Origin: an uncultured Bacteroidales bacterium
Lineage (GTDB): Bacteria; Bacteroidota; Bacteroidia; Bacteroidales; UBA932
NCBI GenBank assembly: GCA_945874155.1
Contig: CAMCFO010000015.1
Coordinates: 1 to 58,858 of the forward strand
Length of the DNA: 58,858 bases
Direction of reading: 5' to 3'
The position numbers and the translations under genes were made by a program. The notes beneath the pieces were generated by a model. The model made no database searches, was not told the DNA's origin, and saw only the letters and a list, made by a program, of their open reading frames with translations. Below, piece after piece: positions 1 through 7,512 of the stretch (the first letter of the stretch is position 1; each line of letters begins with the position of its first letter).

Positions 1-50
1 AATCTGTTGAAATGAAAACTTCTTAAAATTGTTGAAGAAAAAGTTGCTTT

Positions 51-152
51 TTACAATTGTGGAGCATTGGGGTCTTTGAGAACGAAGCCGTCCTCTGTAA
101 AAAGAAAACGCCCTGCTGCCAGATCCGGATTGATTCTGTCGATATAAGCCAT
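51..152 (-). CDS. small ORF, 33 residues, possibly a gene fragment
   Basis: A short minus-strand frame starts with ATG at 152 and stops at 51. It reads MAYIDRINPDL, then a hydrophilic stretch with FTEDGFVLKDPN, and looks like ordinary soluble protein rather than random translation. There is no recognised family. It may be a free small protein or the surviving end of a larger gene lost on the left. Confidence is low because of its length. Confidence 0.25.
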   Translation of the reverse strand: MAYIDRINPDLAAGRFLFTEDGFVLKDPNAPQL

Positions 153-299
153 ATTATTATGTGATTTTGGTGTAGTTCACACAATATACGGCTTATGTCA
201 ATTATTACAGGCATATCAAAAAGAAATGGGAACCTTTATATGCCTTACAATAGTGTAAAATGTCGATTTAAGGGGATGGTTCCTATTTCATTTTGGTTC

Positions 300-660
300 G
301 CATTATAATCTAGATTGTGTGCGAAGCGGAAACTTGTGGCGGGGTAGGGGTCCCCGACATCAAGTTACACAATTCCGATGTGATTATGTTATGCTGCGGA
401 TTCAGGGCACTGACGGTTGAGTCTTGCTGACGGAGCCCTGGCGGATTATCTCCCCTCCGGGGTTGGGGCAAGTAAGCCATGAGAGTCTGCGGACTTTGAT
501 GATGGAGCGCAGCGGAGGCAGCAAAGGCTGCAGTCTCTCATACCGTTTTTCCTTTAATCTGCTCGAAGGTGGCGGCTCTGCCGGTGCCTTGGAGCATAAT
601 AGACCAAGCAAGGTGAGTAGCCGTAACGGAGTGGAGGTTACTGACCGCAGCTTACCTTAT
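300..660. other. GC-rich non-coding stretch with several hairpins
   Basis: About 500 bases between the small ORF and the LRR gene hold no convincing gene. The right part is much richer in G+C than its surroundings and folds well on paper: CAGGGC at 403-408 pairs with GCCCTG at 435-440; CCCC/GGGG sit at 452-462; ATGAGAG and CTGC (479-490) pair with GCAG and CTCTCAT (530-541); and GCAGC/GCTGC (518-531) forms a competing inner hairpin. A CGTTTTTCCTTT run follows at about 544. This could be a structured RNA on the plus strand or a remnant of a mobile-element transfer region. No known RNA family was recognised. Confidence 0.35.
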
Positions 661-662
661 TA

Positions 663-1829
663 TCATTGAATCGCAACTATGCTCTTGAAATTTCTCCACT
701 GATGCTCTTTCTTATATTTTTTAATAGAGCTAACATGTGCAATGACGTTTTCAAGCGATACACCATCAAACACTTCATTTATGAATGGAGGTTCAGTTGG
801 ATAACAGTATACATCTGTTATCGACCGACAAAAATCAAACGCTCCATCGCTAACCTTTGTTATCAATTCAGGTATGATTACTTCTTTAACCGATGAACAT
901 CCCGCGAAGGCAAGAGGTCCAATATATGTCAAATTCTGTGGCAAATCAATTCTTTCTAAACTAGTACATTCGCGAAAGGCATATCGATCAATTCTTCGAA
1001 GTGTTGTAGGGAATAAAATCTTTTTTAATGAGGAACACTTGGAAAAGGTCGATTCACTAATACTTACTAAAGAATTCGGCAGTGAAACACTCTCCAAAGA
1101 GGAACAACCTGAGAATACGAATGTGGATAAATTCACTATACTGTTTGGAAGTTCAACAGATTTCAATGATACACATTCCATAAAAGCACCCTTGCCAATT
1201 TTTTCAATCCCATCATTAAGTGTAATTGATGATAGACTCTTGCAATCAAAAAAAGCTTCCTCGGATATTTCCTTTACAGATGTAGGAATAATAATGCTTC
1301 GGAGCTGCTCACATCCATGAAATGCACCAGATTCAATGGATTTTACTCCTTCTGGTAGCACAATCGAACTCAATTTAATGCACCTATAGAATGTTCTATA
1401 ATGTATTGTGTCAATAGACTCAGGAAGGACAATGCTCTCAAGTTCCTGACAATGTTTGAATGCATTACTACCAATACTGACCAAACTTGCTGGTAATTTT
1501 ATATTTTTCAATGAACCGCAATAGGCGAAAGCACCGCCATCAATTTTTGTAACTCCATTAGGAATAATAACGTCAGTTAATTTCTCATTTTCATTGCCTG
1601 CTCCATTACCAACAACGGTGATTTTATATTTTTCGCCATTGTATTCTACTTGTTCAGGTATTACCAAGAAAGATTCATTGTCTTCCTCTCCATACCATCT
1701 TTTAAATGTAGCGGTATGGTTATCTTCATTAAGGATATAAACGGACCTTCCAATAGTTGTTTCCTGTGCATGAGCAGATAACGATATTATGATTGAGGTG
1801 AAAGACAGTATTAGGGCAAGGTGTTTCAT
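663..1829 (-). CDS. BspA-like leucine-rich repeat surface protein
   Basis: This 388-residue protein begins with a typical signal peptide (MKHLALILSFTSI, ending near SAHAQ), so it is exported. From about residue 80 to 350 it has around a dozen LRR_5-type repeats of 23 residues, each built on a pattern like AFxxCxSLxxIxLPxxLxxIG. The C-terminus (SIKKYKKEHQWRNFKSIV) is the usual closing piece of BspA-like proteins. These proteins are surface or secreted adhesins in Bacteroidota, and the partner is unknown. It is the last gene of a compact minus-strand run from 4572, 18 bases after its upstream neighbour. Family is clear from the repeats; function is inference. Confidence 0.85.
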   Translation of the reverse strand: MKHLALILSFTSIIISLSAHAQETTIGRSVYILNEDNHTATFKRWYGEEDNESFLVIPEQVEYNGEKYKITVVGNGAGNENEKLTDVIIPNGVTKIDGGAFAYCGSLKNIKLPASLVSIGSNAFKHCQELESIVLPESIDTIHYRTFYRCIKLSSIVLPEGVKSIESGAFHGCEQLRSIIIPTSVKEISEEAFFDCKSLSSITLNDGIEKIGKGAFMECVSLKSVELPNSIVNLSTFVFSGCSSLESVSLPNSLVSISESTFSKCSSLKKILFPTTLRRIDRYAFRECTSLERIDLPQNLTYIGPLAFAGCSSVKEVIIPELITKVSDGAFDFCRSITDVYCYPTEPPFINEVFDGVSLENVIAHVSSIKKYKKEHQWRNFKSIVAIQ

Positions 1830-1847
1830 ATCATATTTATTTGGGGG

Positions 1848-2459
1848 TTAGTACTCACATTTTCCCGTGTTTATTATGCTCATAAGCATAGAATAACCAG
1901 TAAGAGCTTCGTCGTTTGCATTCTTTAATGCTGAAAGATTAACTAACATCTGTTGCGGAAATTTTATGATCTCCATAGCCATCCTGAATAAACCAGCTGG
2001 GCAACAATACGCCGGTGTATTACGTCCCTTAGGGCCCATTGATGGGATATCCTCAGGAAATAAAGGTTCTAAGACCTTTACATCAAATAGCTGTTCTACC
2101 ACTGAATTGGTGAGTTGAATAAAGTAAGGTATTCGTACGACTTTATACCCACAATCAGAATATATTTTCTGATTGTGATCATCTTTCAAAATTGTGTCTG
2201 GATTTTGATAATGAGGCAATCCGTCAAATTCTATTATCAAGTTAAGTTTGTCGCACCTATAATCTGGACGTATTCTATAGTTTATACCATTGTGCTCTCC
2301 AAATGCTTTGTCATGTACCCACTCATCTTCACTGACATCTGGGAAAATGACTTTAAGGTAATCTTCAAGACCAGTCCTGTGATATCCAGTATCTTTGTCG
2401 ATACCTGCAGCTTGAGCTAATTCTTTTGTTTCTCTCAAGAAACCCCATTTTGTTGCCAT
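1848..2459 (-). CDS. PD-(D/E)XK nuclease-like protein (DUF559/Vsr-like fold)
   Basis: This 203-residue soluble protein has the hallmark of small PD-(D/E)XK endonucleases: R-P-D66 followed by a beta strand IIEFDG (E77, D79), then LPHY, and a later GYKVVRIPYF strand. This layout matches DUF559 and Vsr-like nucleases, where an acidic pair and a downstream His bind metal. The third catalytic position is Asp rather than Lys, as in several of those families. The C-terminal 80 residues contain PAYCCPAG and are unrecognised. Its ATG lies 2 bases from the stop of the upstream small gene, so they are co-translated. It could be a repair nuclease, an effector of a conflict system or a degenerate relative. 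Confidence 0.6.
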   Translation of the reverse strand: MATKWGFLRETKELAQAAGIDKDTGYHRTGLEDYLKVIFPDVSEDEWVHDKAFGEHNGINYRIRPDYRCDKLNLIIEFDGLPHYQNPDTILKDDHNQKIYSDCGYKVVRIPYFIQLTNSVVEQLFDVKVLEPLFPEDIPSMGPKGRNTPAYCCPAGLFRMAMEIIKFPQQMLVNLSALKNANDEALTGYSMLMSIINTGKCEY

Positions 2460-2461
2460 AG

Positions 2462-2686
2462 TTATAATTCTCTATTTGATAGTGCTTCGTGGATGACGCT
2501 GGGCACTCCGAGTGTTCCCAGGCGGCTGGCGAAGGCGGTTTCCATTTTGACCATGTTGTATTTGCCGTCTTCACGCCTCTCGAACTTGAGGCGGTCAAGG
2601 AAGCTGAATTTGTTCATGATGTATATGTATCCATTGATCTCAACTGAACATATGTCATAGCTGTAGAAGTAGTGCATGTGGCTCAT
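2462..2686 (-). CDS. small hypothetical protein
   Basis: A 74-residue protein with no family I recognise. It begins MSHMHYFYSYDICSVEING and has an aromatic-rich N-terminus and a more charged second half (FLDRLKFERREDGKYNMVKM). It overlaps the upstream FISUMP-like gene by 4 bases (ATGA) and is 2 bases before the nuclease-like gene, so it is almost certainly translated with them. The size and position would fit a partner or regulator of the nuclease-like protein, but that is only inferred from gene order. Confidence 0.55.
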   Translation of the reverse strand: MSHMHYFYSYDICSVEINGYIYIMNKFSFLDRLKFERREDGKYNMVKMETAFASRLGTLGVPSVIHEALSNREL

Positions 2687-3852
2687 TTTTTTGAACAGAC
2701 TCCGCGTATTCTCAAGCTTTTACATCTAAGGGCTTCATGTTTGGTACCTTCTCCGTTTCTATACACAAGAGCATCAGCCATTGTCGGGTCATCACCTCTT
2801 TTTGTAGATGCCCAGTACTCAAGTTCGGCATTATAATCGGATTTCAGTATGATTGATTCTCCTGTCTTTCCTGTGATAACCCATTGCCTCCTATTTGCAT
2901 CAAATTTCCAATCACACTTGGAAATAAGCTCATTCCATTCTTCGCTCGTGGGTGTCCTCCAATCTTCTCCCCACCAGAAGGATGCGGCATCATCTTCTTT
3001 TTCCAAAACTGATCCTGCTTCCTTATATTTAGTGATATAAATCTTGTTAGACTGAATATATCTGCCCGTTTCTACTAACTCTTCATCTACAAACTGTCTT
3101 TCCCAATGTCCGCCGTCAGTACGACAATATTTGTATGTATCCCAATTCCTTATTACTGGCGCGCTTAATTCACCCCAGGGCGCGCTAACACAATCACACG
3201 ATGACCACAAAACGCTTAATCCTAGGTCAACCGCACTTACATTATTCCTCTTGACAGATAAATATTCGGTAGCTCTCATTGTGTTTATTGCAACAGGACG
3301 TATGTAATGGCCGAGCCATCTTGCTTTGTCAACGAAAAATCCATCCGCACGCCCATGATATTCAAAAACTCTAAATAATTGAGCAAAAAACCAATTTTCG
3401 TCAGATAAACTGGATGACCATAAGAGTACTTGACCATCATCGGTTACAGGTATGAAAATGCTTCCATACTTCGGCCCTTTTACTACCCATCCTTTTGTCT
3501 TTGCATACTCTGTAAAGTGCCATGAACACTTCTCAAATAATTCCTTGCACTCCTCAATCGTTGGCATTCTCCAATTGTTGCCTTCGATTTGAGTTGCGGC
3601 ATCATCTTCAGGAGCAAGAACGACAGGTCCTTTAGTTGGATCGGCTGTCTTATATTTTAATGGCTTCCAATAATTTGAAGGAACATGTGGGTATAGAGTA
3701 TAAGAACCCTGGGTGAATGACTCTTTTGTTTGGCATTCTCCCCACGCAAACATAGGCCCGAGTTTTGTGTCATGACCATAAGTGCCAATGTTGGCAGAAC
3801 CCCAACAGACACTCAAGCCTAAGTCGATTGGTTGTATTGATAATTCAAACAT
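2683..3852 (-). CDS. FISUMP/DUF1566-like protein with two tandem domains
   Basis: This 389-residue protein contains two copies of a domain seen widely in Bacteroidota as the Fibrobacter succinogenes major paralogous (FISUMP) type. Copy one starts DLGLSVCWGSANIG (about residue 10) and copy two VDLGLSVLWSS (about 210). Each later has W-R-M/T-P-T-x-E-E and a CxWxF motif before a strand-rich end. There is no signal peptide or lipobox, unusual because most relatives are secreted or lipid-anchored, so it may act in the cytoplasm. It overlaps the next gene by 4 bases and follows the unknown 230-residue gene by 27 bases. Role unknown. Confidence 0.65.
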   Translation of the reverse strand: MFELSIQPIDLGLSVCWGSANIGTYGHDTKLGPMFAWGECQTKESFTQGSYTLYPHVPSNYWKPLKYKTADPTKGPVVLAPEDDAATQIEGNNWRMPTIEECKELFEKCSWHFTEYAKTKGWVVKGPKYGSIFIPVTDDGQVLLWSSSLSDENWFFAQLFRVFEYHGRADGFFVDKARWLGHYIRPVAINTMRATEYLSVKRNNVSAVDLGLSVLWSSCDCVSAPWGELSAPVIRNWDTYKYCRTDGGHWERQFVDEELVETGRYIQSNKIYITKYKEAGSVLEKEDDAASFWWGEDWRTPTSEEWNELISKCDWKFDANRRQWVITGKTGESIILKSDYNAELEYWASTKRGDDPTMADALVYRNGEGTKHEALRCKSLRIRGVCSKK

Positions 3853-3879
3853 TAGTATTTAGGAAAACTATCTATAGCA

Positions 3880-4572
3880 TTAGACGATAAGCAAAGCATT
3901 CGGTTTGTGTAGAGAATCTGGATAATAAAGTAAGCCCTTTTGAATCATAAGAGTTTCGGGGTGTCTCATCAAAAAATCGAACAGCTTTTTATGGCGGCAC
4001 AGTGGTTTCCAATCTGCACAGTCATTTCTCAACAAAAGTAACTCTTTATATATTTCCTGATCTGTTTCAATAAAAAAACTATTGCTCAGATCAAATTTTG
4101 CAATTAAAGTATCGTCATACTCTGGATATAGTGCGCCGCTATCTTCACCCCTATAATGACCAACCACATCATGGGCATATACATGCACTGTATAACCGAA
4201 ATTGACAAATCCGACCCGATTACCTTGGCACAATTCAATTATATGTTGTCTGTATCTTTGAAAAAATTCTTCAAGTTGTGTCCTATCTGTATCATCCAAA
4301 GGATTTATCACATCTGCTATCTTTGGAAGTGTATGATGTATGGAATCATATGACGGAACCACACACTGGGGAATAAGGCTATCGAATTTATCAAGGCTTA
4401 CATAAGCAGTATGCAAATTCGTGGGCAATTTATATGTACCATCCTTGACTCCGATTCTTCTTAATGCGTCCACTGAAATCTTTCCAACAATTGCGGAATG
4501 GGCATCTCCTTTTCTAGCATAGAAGAATGGAGATCTAAGCATAGATTGAATATATGTTATAACCGAAAACAT
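3880..4572 (-). CDS. hypothetical protein, first gene of the minus-strand accessory operon
   Basis: A 230-residue soluble protein without a family I recognise. It begins MFSVITYIQSMLRSPFFYAR and has a central Y-x-V-H-V-Y-A-H-D segment (about residue 130) and a C-terminal LLYYPDSLHKPNALLIV. No transmembrane segment or signal peptide is evident. It leads five closely spaced genes on the minus strand (4572 down to 663). AT content here is higher than in the core genes further right, in line with acquired DNA. Confidence 0.55.
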   Translation of the reverse strand: MFSVITYIQSMLRSPFFYARKGDAHSAIVGKISVDALRRIGVKDGTYKLPTNLHTAYVSLDKFDSLIPQCVVPSYDSIHHTLPKIADVINPLDDTDRTQLEEFFQRYRQHIIELCQGNRVGFVNFGYTVHVYAHDVVGHYRGEDSGALYPEYDDTLIAKFDLSNSFFIETDQEIYKELLLLRNDCADWKPLCRHKKLFDFLMRHPETLMIQKGLLYYPDSLHKPNALLIV

Positions 4573-4754
4573 TAGCTCTATTACAATTCTTGTTACATCT
4601 TAATACTATCTCGTAGTACTTCATGATGGTATTTCTTGCGAAGAATAATCTATTTGTGGGGGTAGTCTTGCTAATATCGAGTAAAGTTACGAAATTTTTG
4701 CGGATTACAGGGTAAGTTTGGACTAAAAACTAACGTAAACCATTCATAAATAAC

Positions 4755-4794
4755 GAAAAAAGATAGGACCGTACGTGATGCGTAAGGTCCTATC
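4755..4794 (-). terminator. intrinsic terminator after the DUF3987 pseudogene
   Basis: GATAGGACC at 4762-4770 and GGTCCTATC at 4786-4794 form a perfect 9-bp stem with a 15-base loop. On the minus strand it is followed by a run of six T (complement of 4756-4761). It lies 21 bases after the DUF3987 gene remnant and would stop transcription before the 230-residue gene. Confidence 0.7.
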
Positions 4795-4814
4795 CGTGAG
4801 AATGTTTGTGGATT

Positions 4815-6178
4815 TTACAGCTTCTTGTACTCTCCAGCTCGGATCATTTGGACTTCGCCTGATTCGATGGCTCGCTTGATCTGACGGCGGATTGTGCGGA
4901 GGCTTTTGCCAATCTTGAGGGCGATGGTCTTCATGTCGTCTGTTGTGAACTGACCGGGGAGGGAATCAAGGATGACGGTACGTGTGGCAGCACTGTAGGA
5001 GTCGGCAACGGCGATGCCTTCGGGGCGCTCTTTGTTGAGGACGTTGAAGATGTAGTCGTTGTGGTGGCTCACTGTGGCTATGATGCCAAGAGTTGTCTCA
5101 AAGTCCTCATCGGCGCACTCGATTGTCTCGGTGAATGTGCCTGTGTCCATCATGCGGAGTGTGGTGAGGACCATTGCGATGCGGAGGAAGCCCCAGGCGA
5201 GACGATGGGAACTTGCGGAGTAGAGGTCTCCGTTGAGTTCCTGCATTCGGTCTTTCTCGGCCTTGAAGTAGTCGTTGAACTTCTGCTGCTGGACCATCGA
5301 GAGGCGGAACATAACCTTTGAACGCTCCTCGAGCACTTTCGTAAATGCTTCGAAGCGCTGGCCAAGCTGGTCAAACTCTTCTTCAAGGGAGCTGTCTTCT
5401 CCGTAGCCGTCAAAGCCGTCAAGCCATTCCAGAGTGGAGTTGATGCAGTAGAATAGAAATCGGCTGAGGAGACCATTTTCGGCATCCTTGATGAGGGATT
5501 TGACCTGCTCGGGAGTGCCGGAAAGGACTGTGGCGAGTCGAGGCGTTTCTATCTCCTTTTCCTCGCCGTCATCGCCTCTTCGGAGGTAGCCGAAGGATTC
5601 GTGGGCAAAGGCTTTTCGGAAGGAGTCGGAGTAGTTGCCGAAGTCGCTGTTGAAGGTGTTGACCACAGTGTCACCCTCTGTCTCGAAGAGAAGAAGGTTG
5701 CCGTTGTCGGCCATTGCCTGGGCAAATGATGTGGCACTACTATTCGCAGGAATGCGAAGCAGCTCAATAGGCGGTTTTACTGGTGGATCGATGTTTTCTC
5801 CTTTCTTCTGTCGCTTGTAGCGGGCGTATTCCTTGCGGTACTCTTCTTTGGCTGCAAGCCAGCGGTCAAGTTTGCCATGTGGATGGGTTTCACGAGGCGG
5901 AAGCAGAAGTCAAGACGGACTTTGCCTGCTCCTGCCGGACCTGGTACAAAGAGGTAGATGTTCGGATAGTTATCGGGCTTTTGCTTCCATTGCAGCATTA
6001 CCCCTGCCTTCCAGCCTTCTACCAAGTTCTTGTTCATCGGGCCAACCGTTTGCCGCCGGCTTCCTTCAGATTCCACCTCACGATGGACACCCTTGCCTTT
6101 GACTGTAACCTTCCCACTATCAGGGCGGTTTGGGGACTTGCGCCCGTTAGAGTACGTTCGTGCTGGGCGAACTAACAA
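4815..6178 (-). pseudogene. DUF3987 protein of a mobile element, frameshifted and N-terminally shortened
   Basis: Two minus-strand frames together encode a DUF3987 protein, a family of P-loop, primase/helicase-associated proteins common on Bacteroidota integrative elements and prophages. The upstream piece (5881-6178) has [16 protein letters not shown], equivalent to the Walker A region, and ends with LVKPIH. The frame then shifts by one base near 5873-5880 and continues as [16 protein letters not shown], then PPIELLRIPANSSAT, FETEGDT, a conserved SGTPEQVKSLI segment and a C-terminal HTH-like region, stopping at 4815. An internal ATG at 5714 opens a 299-residue frame that could still be made. 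The N-terminal part of the family is missing. The gene is probably dead and marks a decayed element. Confidence 0.75.
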
Positions 6179-6179
6179 G

Positions 6180-6205
6180 AGCGGTCACCCGGTGAGGTGG
6201 CCGCT
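6180..6205 (-). terminator. inverted repeat after the 6.2-7.0 kb pseudogene
   Basis: AGCGG at 6180-6184 pairs with CCGCT at 6201-6205, and TCACC/GGTGA inside (6185-6195) gives an alternative inner stem. It lies between the two pseudogenes and is a likely terminator for the upstream one, but the T-run is poor (CTTGTT on the minus strand), so a role as a protein-binding site is also possible. Confidence 0.4.
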
Positions 6206-6234
6206 ATGCGTATTCTGTCTTGGGGAAGGGTTAT

Positions 6235-6983
6235 TTACTCTGATACCTCGCTGTTTTCAGGGGCGATTATAGGTTCCCTGACATAGAAGAACTTCATGAA
6301 GCCGCGATAGAGATACTTTTTGGACTCTCCTTCCTGTCCGTTGCCGATGAAGGTGATTTTCCCGTTTTCGAGGTGGGCAAGGGCGCACTCAGAGCCATTG
6401 AGGTCGCTGTTTATGCGTGACGTGAAGATAGGAACATCGATGCTCAGGTCTGCGGGCAGTCCGGTAATGCCGTACTCATTTTAAACGCCGGGCGCGTAAG
6501 CCCAGGAGGACATCTGGAGGAAGAACATTCCCCATCCGTTCTGGATGCAGTTTGCGTATTGAGAGATATATACGGAGTATGTATAATCCTTTCCGGACAT
6601 AGTGATTTTGCCGCTTGGGATTGGCGAGAGCTGCGCTTCGCTTGCTTCTCCCACGAACCCGCTAGCGAGAACTACTTTGACAGTGGCTATTCCGTCATAG
6701 ATGGATATTTTCTCAAGGATGAGCTTGTTTCCTTGAAGCTGCGCCTTGATGATGGTGCCACTCTGCAGGTCATCCTTCTGACAAACGAGGAAGGCAGTGG
6801 TCGGTTTGATGGCTGGGATGCTGAACTGGTCCGGGCAGGTGATTTCAAGCTGCTCTGCAGCCAGATACTCTTCGTTGGCGGTATCGGGGTGAACATTCCC
6901 TGAAGCACTACGATTTTTTCGGAATCATAGCACTTGAAGGAAATCGGGTTCACGCCGAAGTTTGTTGATATTGATGTAATCAT
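6235..6983 (-). pseudogene. unknown gene broken by a frameshift and an in-frame stop
   Basis: Starting from ATG at 6983 the minus strand reads MITSISTNFGVNPISFK and continues to about 6890, where the reading frame moves to a second frame (DTANEEYLAAEQLEI) that runs to a TAA at 6481-6483. The same frame goes on beyond this stop as NEYGITGLPADLSIDVPIF and ends at 6235 (VSE). The three parts are all plausible protein, so this was one gene of roughly 250 residues that has at least two inactivating changes. The family is not recognised; its position before a DUF3987 remnant suggests cargo or a structural gene of the same lost element. Confidence 0.6.
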
Positions 6984-7056
6984 AGTGTTAGGCTTTATTA
7001 AAGGTCGTTGACAAAAATGATGTCGGAGATGATTGATGAATCGAAGATGCTCCAAT

Positions 7057-7115
7057 GATGTCACGCATTGTCACAATATGTCACACGGTGTATCACGATG
7101 TCACACAATGTCCAC
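7057..7115. repeat. iteron-like array of TGTCAC units with 10-bp period
   Basis: TCAC (or TCCAC) recurs at 7061, 7071, 7081, 7093, 7101 and 7111, nearly all preceded by TG or ATG. Five of the six positions fit a 10-base step, close to one DNA turn, so bound proteins would sit on one face. Such directly repeated, phased motifs are typical of replication iterons or integrase and repressor arm sites. No replication initiator gene remains next to it. Confidence 0.45.
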
Positions 7116-7132
7116 AAATTCACCCTCGATGT

Positions 7133-7176
7133 AACATACGTCCAAAAAGGTGTACAACTGGTGACCAAGGTATGTT
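7133..7176. repeat. inverted repeat enclosing an att-like motif
   Basis: AACATAC (7133-7139) and GTATGTT (7170-7176) are perfect inverted repeats. Between them lies GGTGTACAACTGGTGACC (7149-7166), which resembles the GGGGGACAAACGGGTGAC motif at 15369 on the other side of the defence genes. This may be an old recombination site of the element that brought the defence island. The similarity is imperfect and the interpretation is inference. Confidence 0.35.
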
Positions 7177-7210
7177 ATTATTTGGAATTCTCGTATATTT
7201 ATAAGCATTT

Positions 7211-7413
7211 GATTATCGACAAAAAGCCCTCTGCTTAATTGCGGAAGGCTGTACACATGGTGTGCATATAACTAATCGATTATCAATAGTTAATGTGGTT
7301 CTATTTCCCAAAAGAGACAGAGACTTTTCTTTTGGTAGGCTCGATAATCGAATTTTAGATAGTAAATTACGATTATCGATTAATACGTGAGAAAATCACG
7401 TGAAATATTCACG
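7211..7413. promoter_or_regulatory. repeated GATTATCGA and CGTGA motifs upstream of the defence operon
   Basis: This AT-rich, gene-free stretch contains GATTATCGA at 7211-7219 and 7371-7379, its inverse TCGATAATC at 7341-7349, and a related ATCGATTATC at 7275-7284. Closer to the operon are half-sites CGTGA (7386-7390), TCACG (7396-7400, part of the palindrome TCACGTGA) and TCACG (7409-7413). Repeated palindromic half-sites just ahead of a promoter are what operators look like. No regulator gene sits next to them, so the protein that binds is unknown. Confidence 0.4.
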
Positions 7414-7430
7414 CGATAAAAATATATTTT

Positions 7431-7438
7431 TATCTTTG
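7431..7438 (+). promoter_or_regulatory. -7 promoter box of the defence operon
   Basis: TATCTTTG matches the Bacteroidota -7 consensus TAnnTTTG exactly and lies 75 bases before the first defence gene. The CGTGA/TCACG half-sites are immediately upstream, where they would cover the -33 region. No clear -33 TTTG is present at the usual 19-21 base distance. Confidence 0.55.
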
Positions 7439-7512
7439 CAAGTGATTAAAGGTTTATTCCTTTTTACAGAATTGCTAATTAGAAGTTTAACGTACTTATA
7501 GTTTATAAAAAT

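Noticed and set aside
5783..6272. Three plus-strand open frames of 80-130 codons
   Set aside because: They are antisense to the DUF3987 remnant, Cys/Arg/Ser-rich in composition and lack any domain; the minus-strand frames carry the family motifs.
6559..6903. Plus-strand frame of 114 codons
   Set aside because: It lies antisense to the broken minus-strand gene, whose frames are more protein-like and join across the lesions.
7021..7180. CRISPR array
   Set aside because: The repeat unit is only 4-6 bases with 10-base spacing and no spacers; no cas genes are present.
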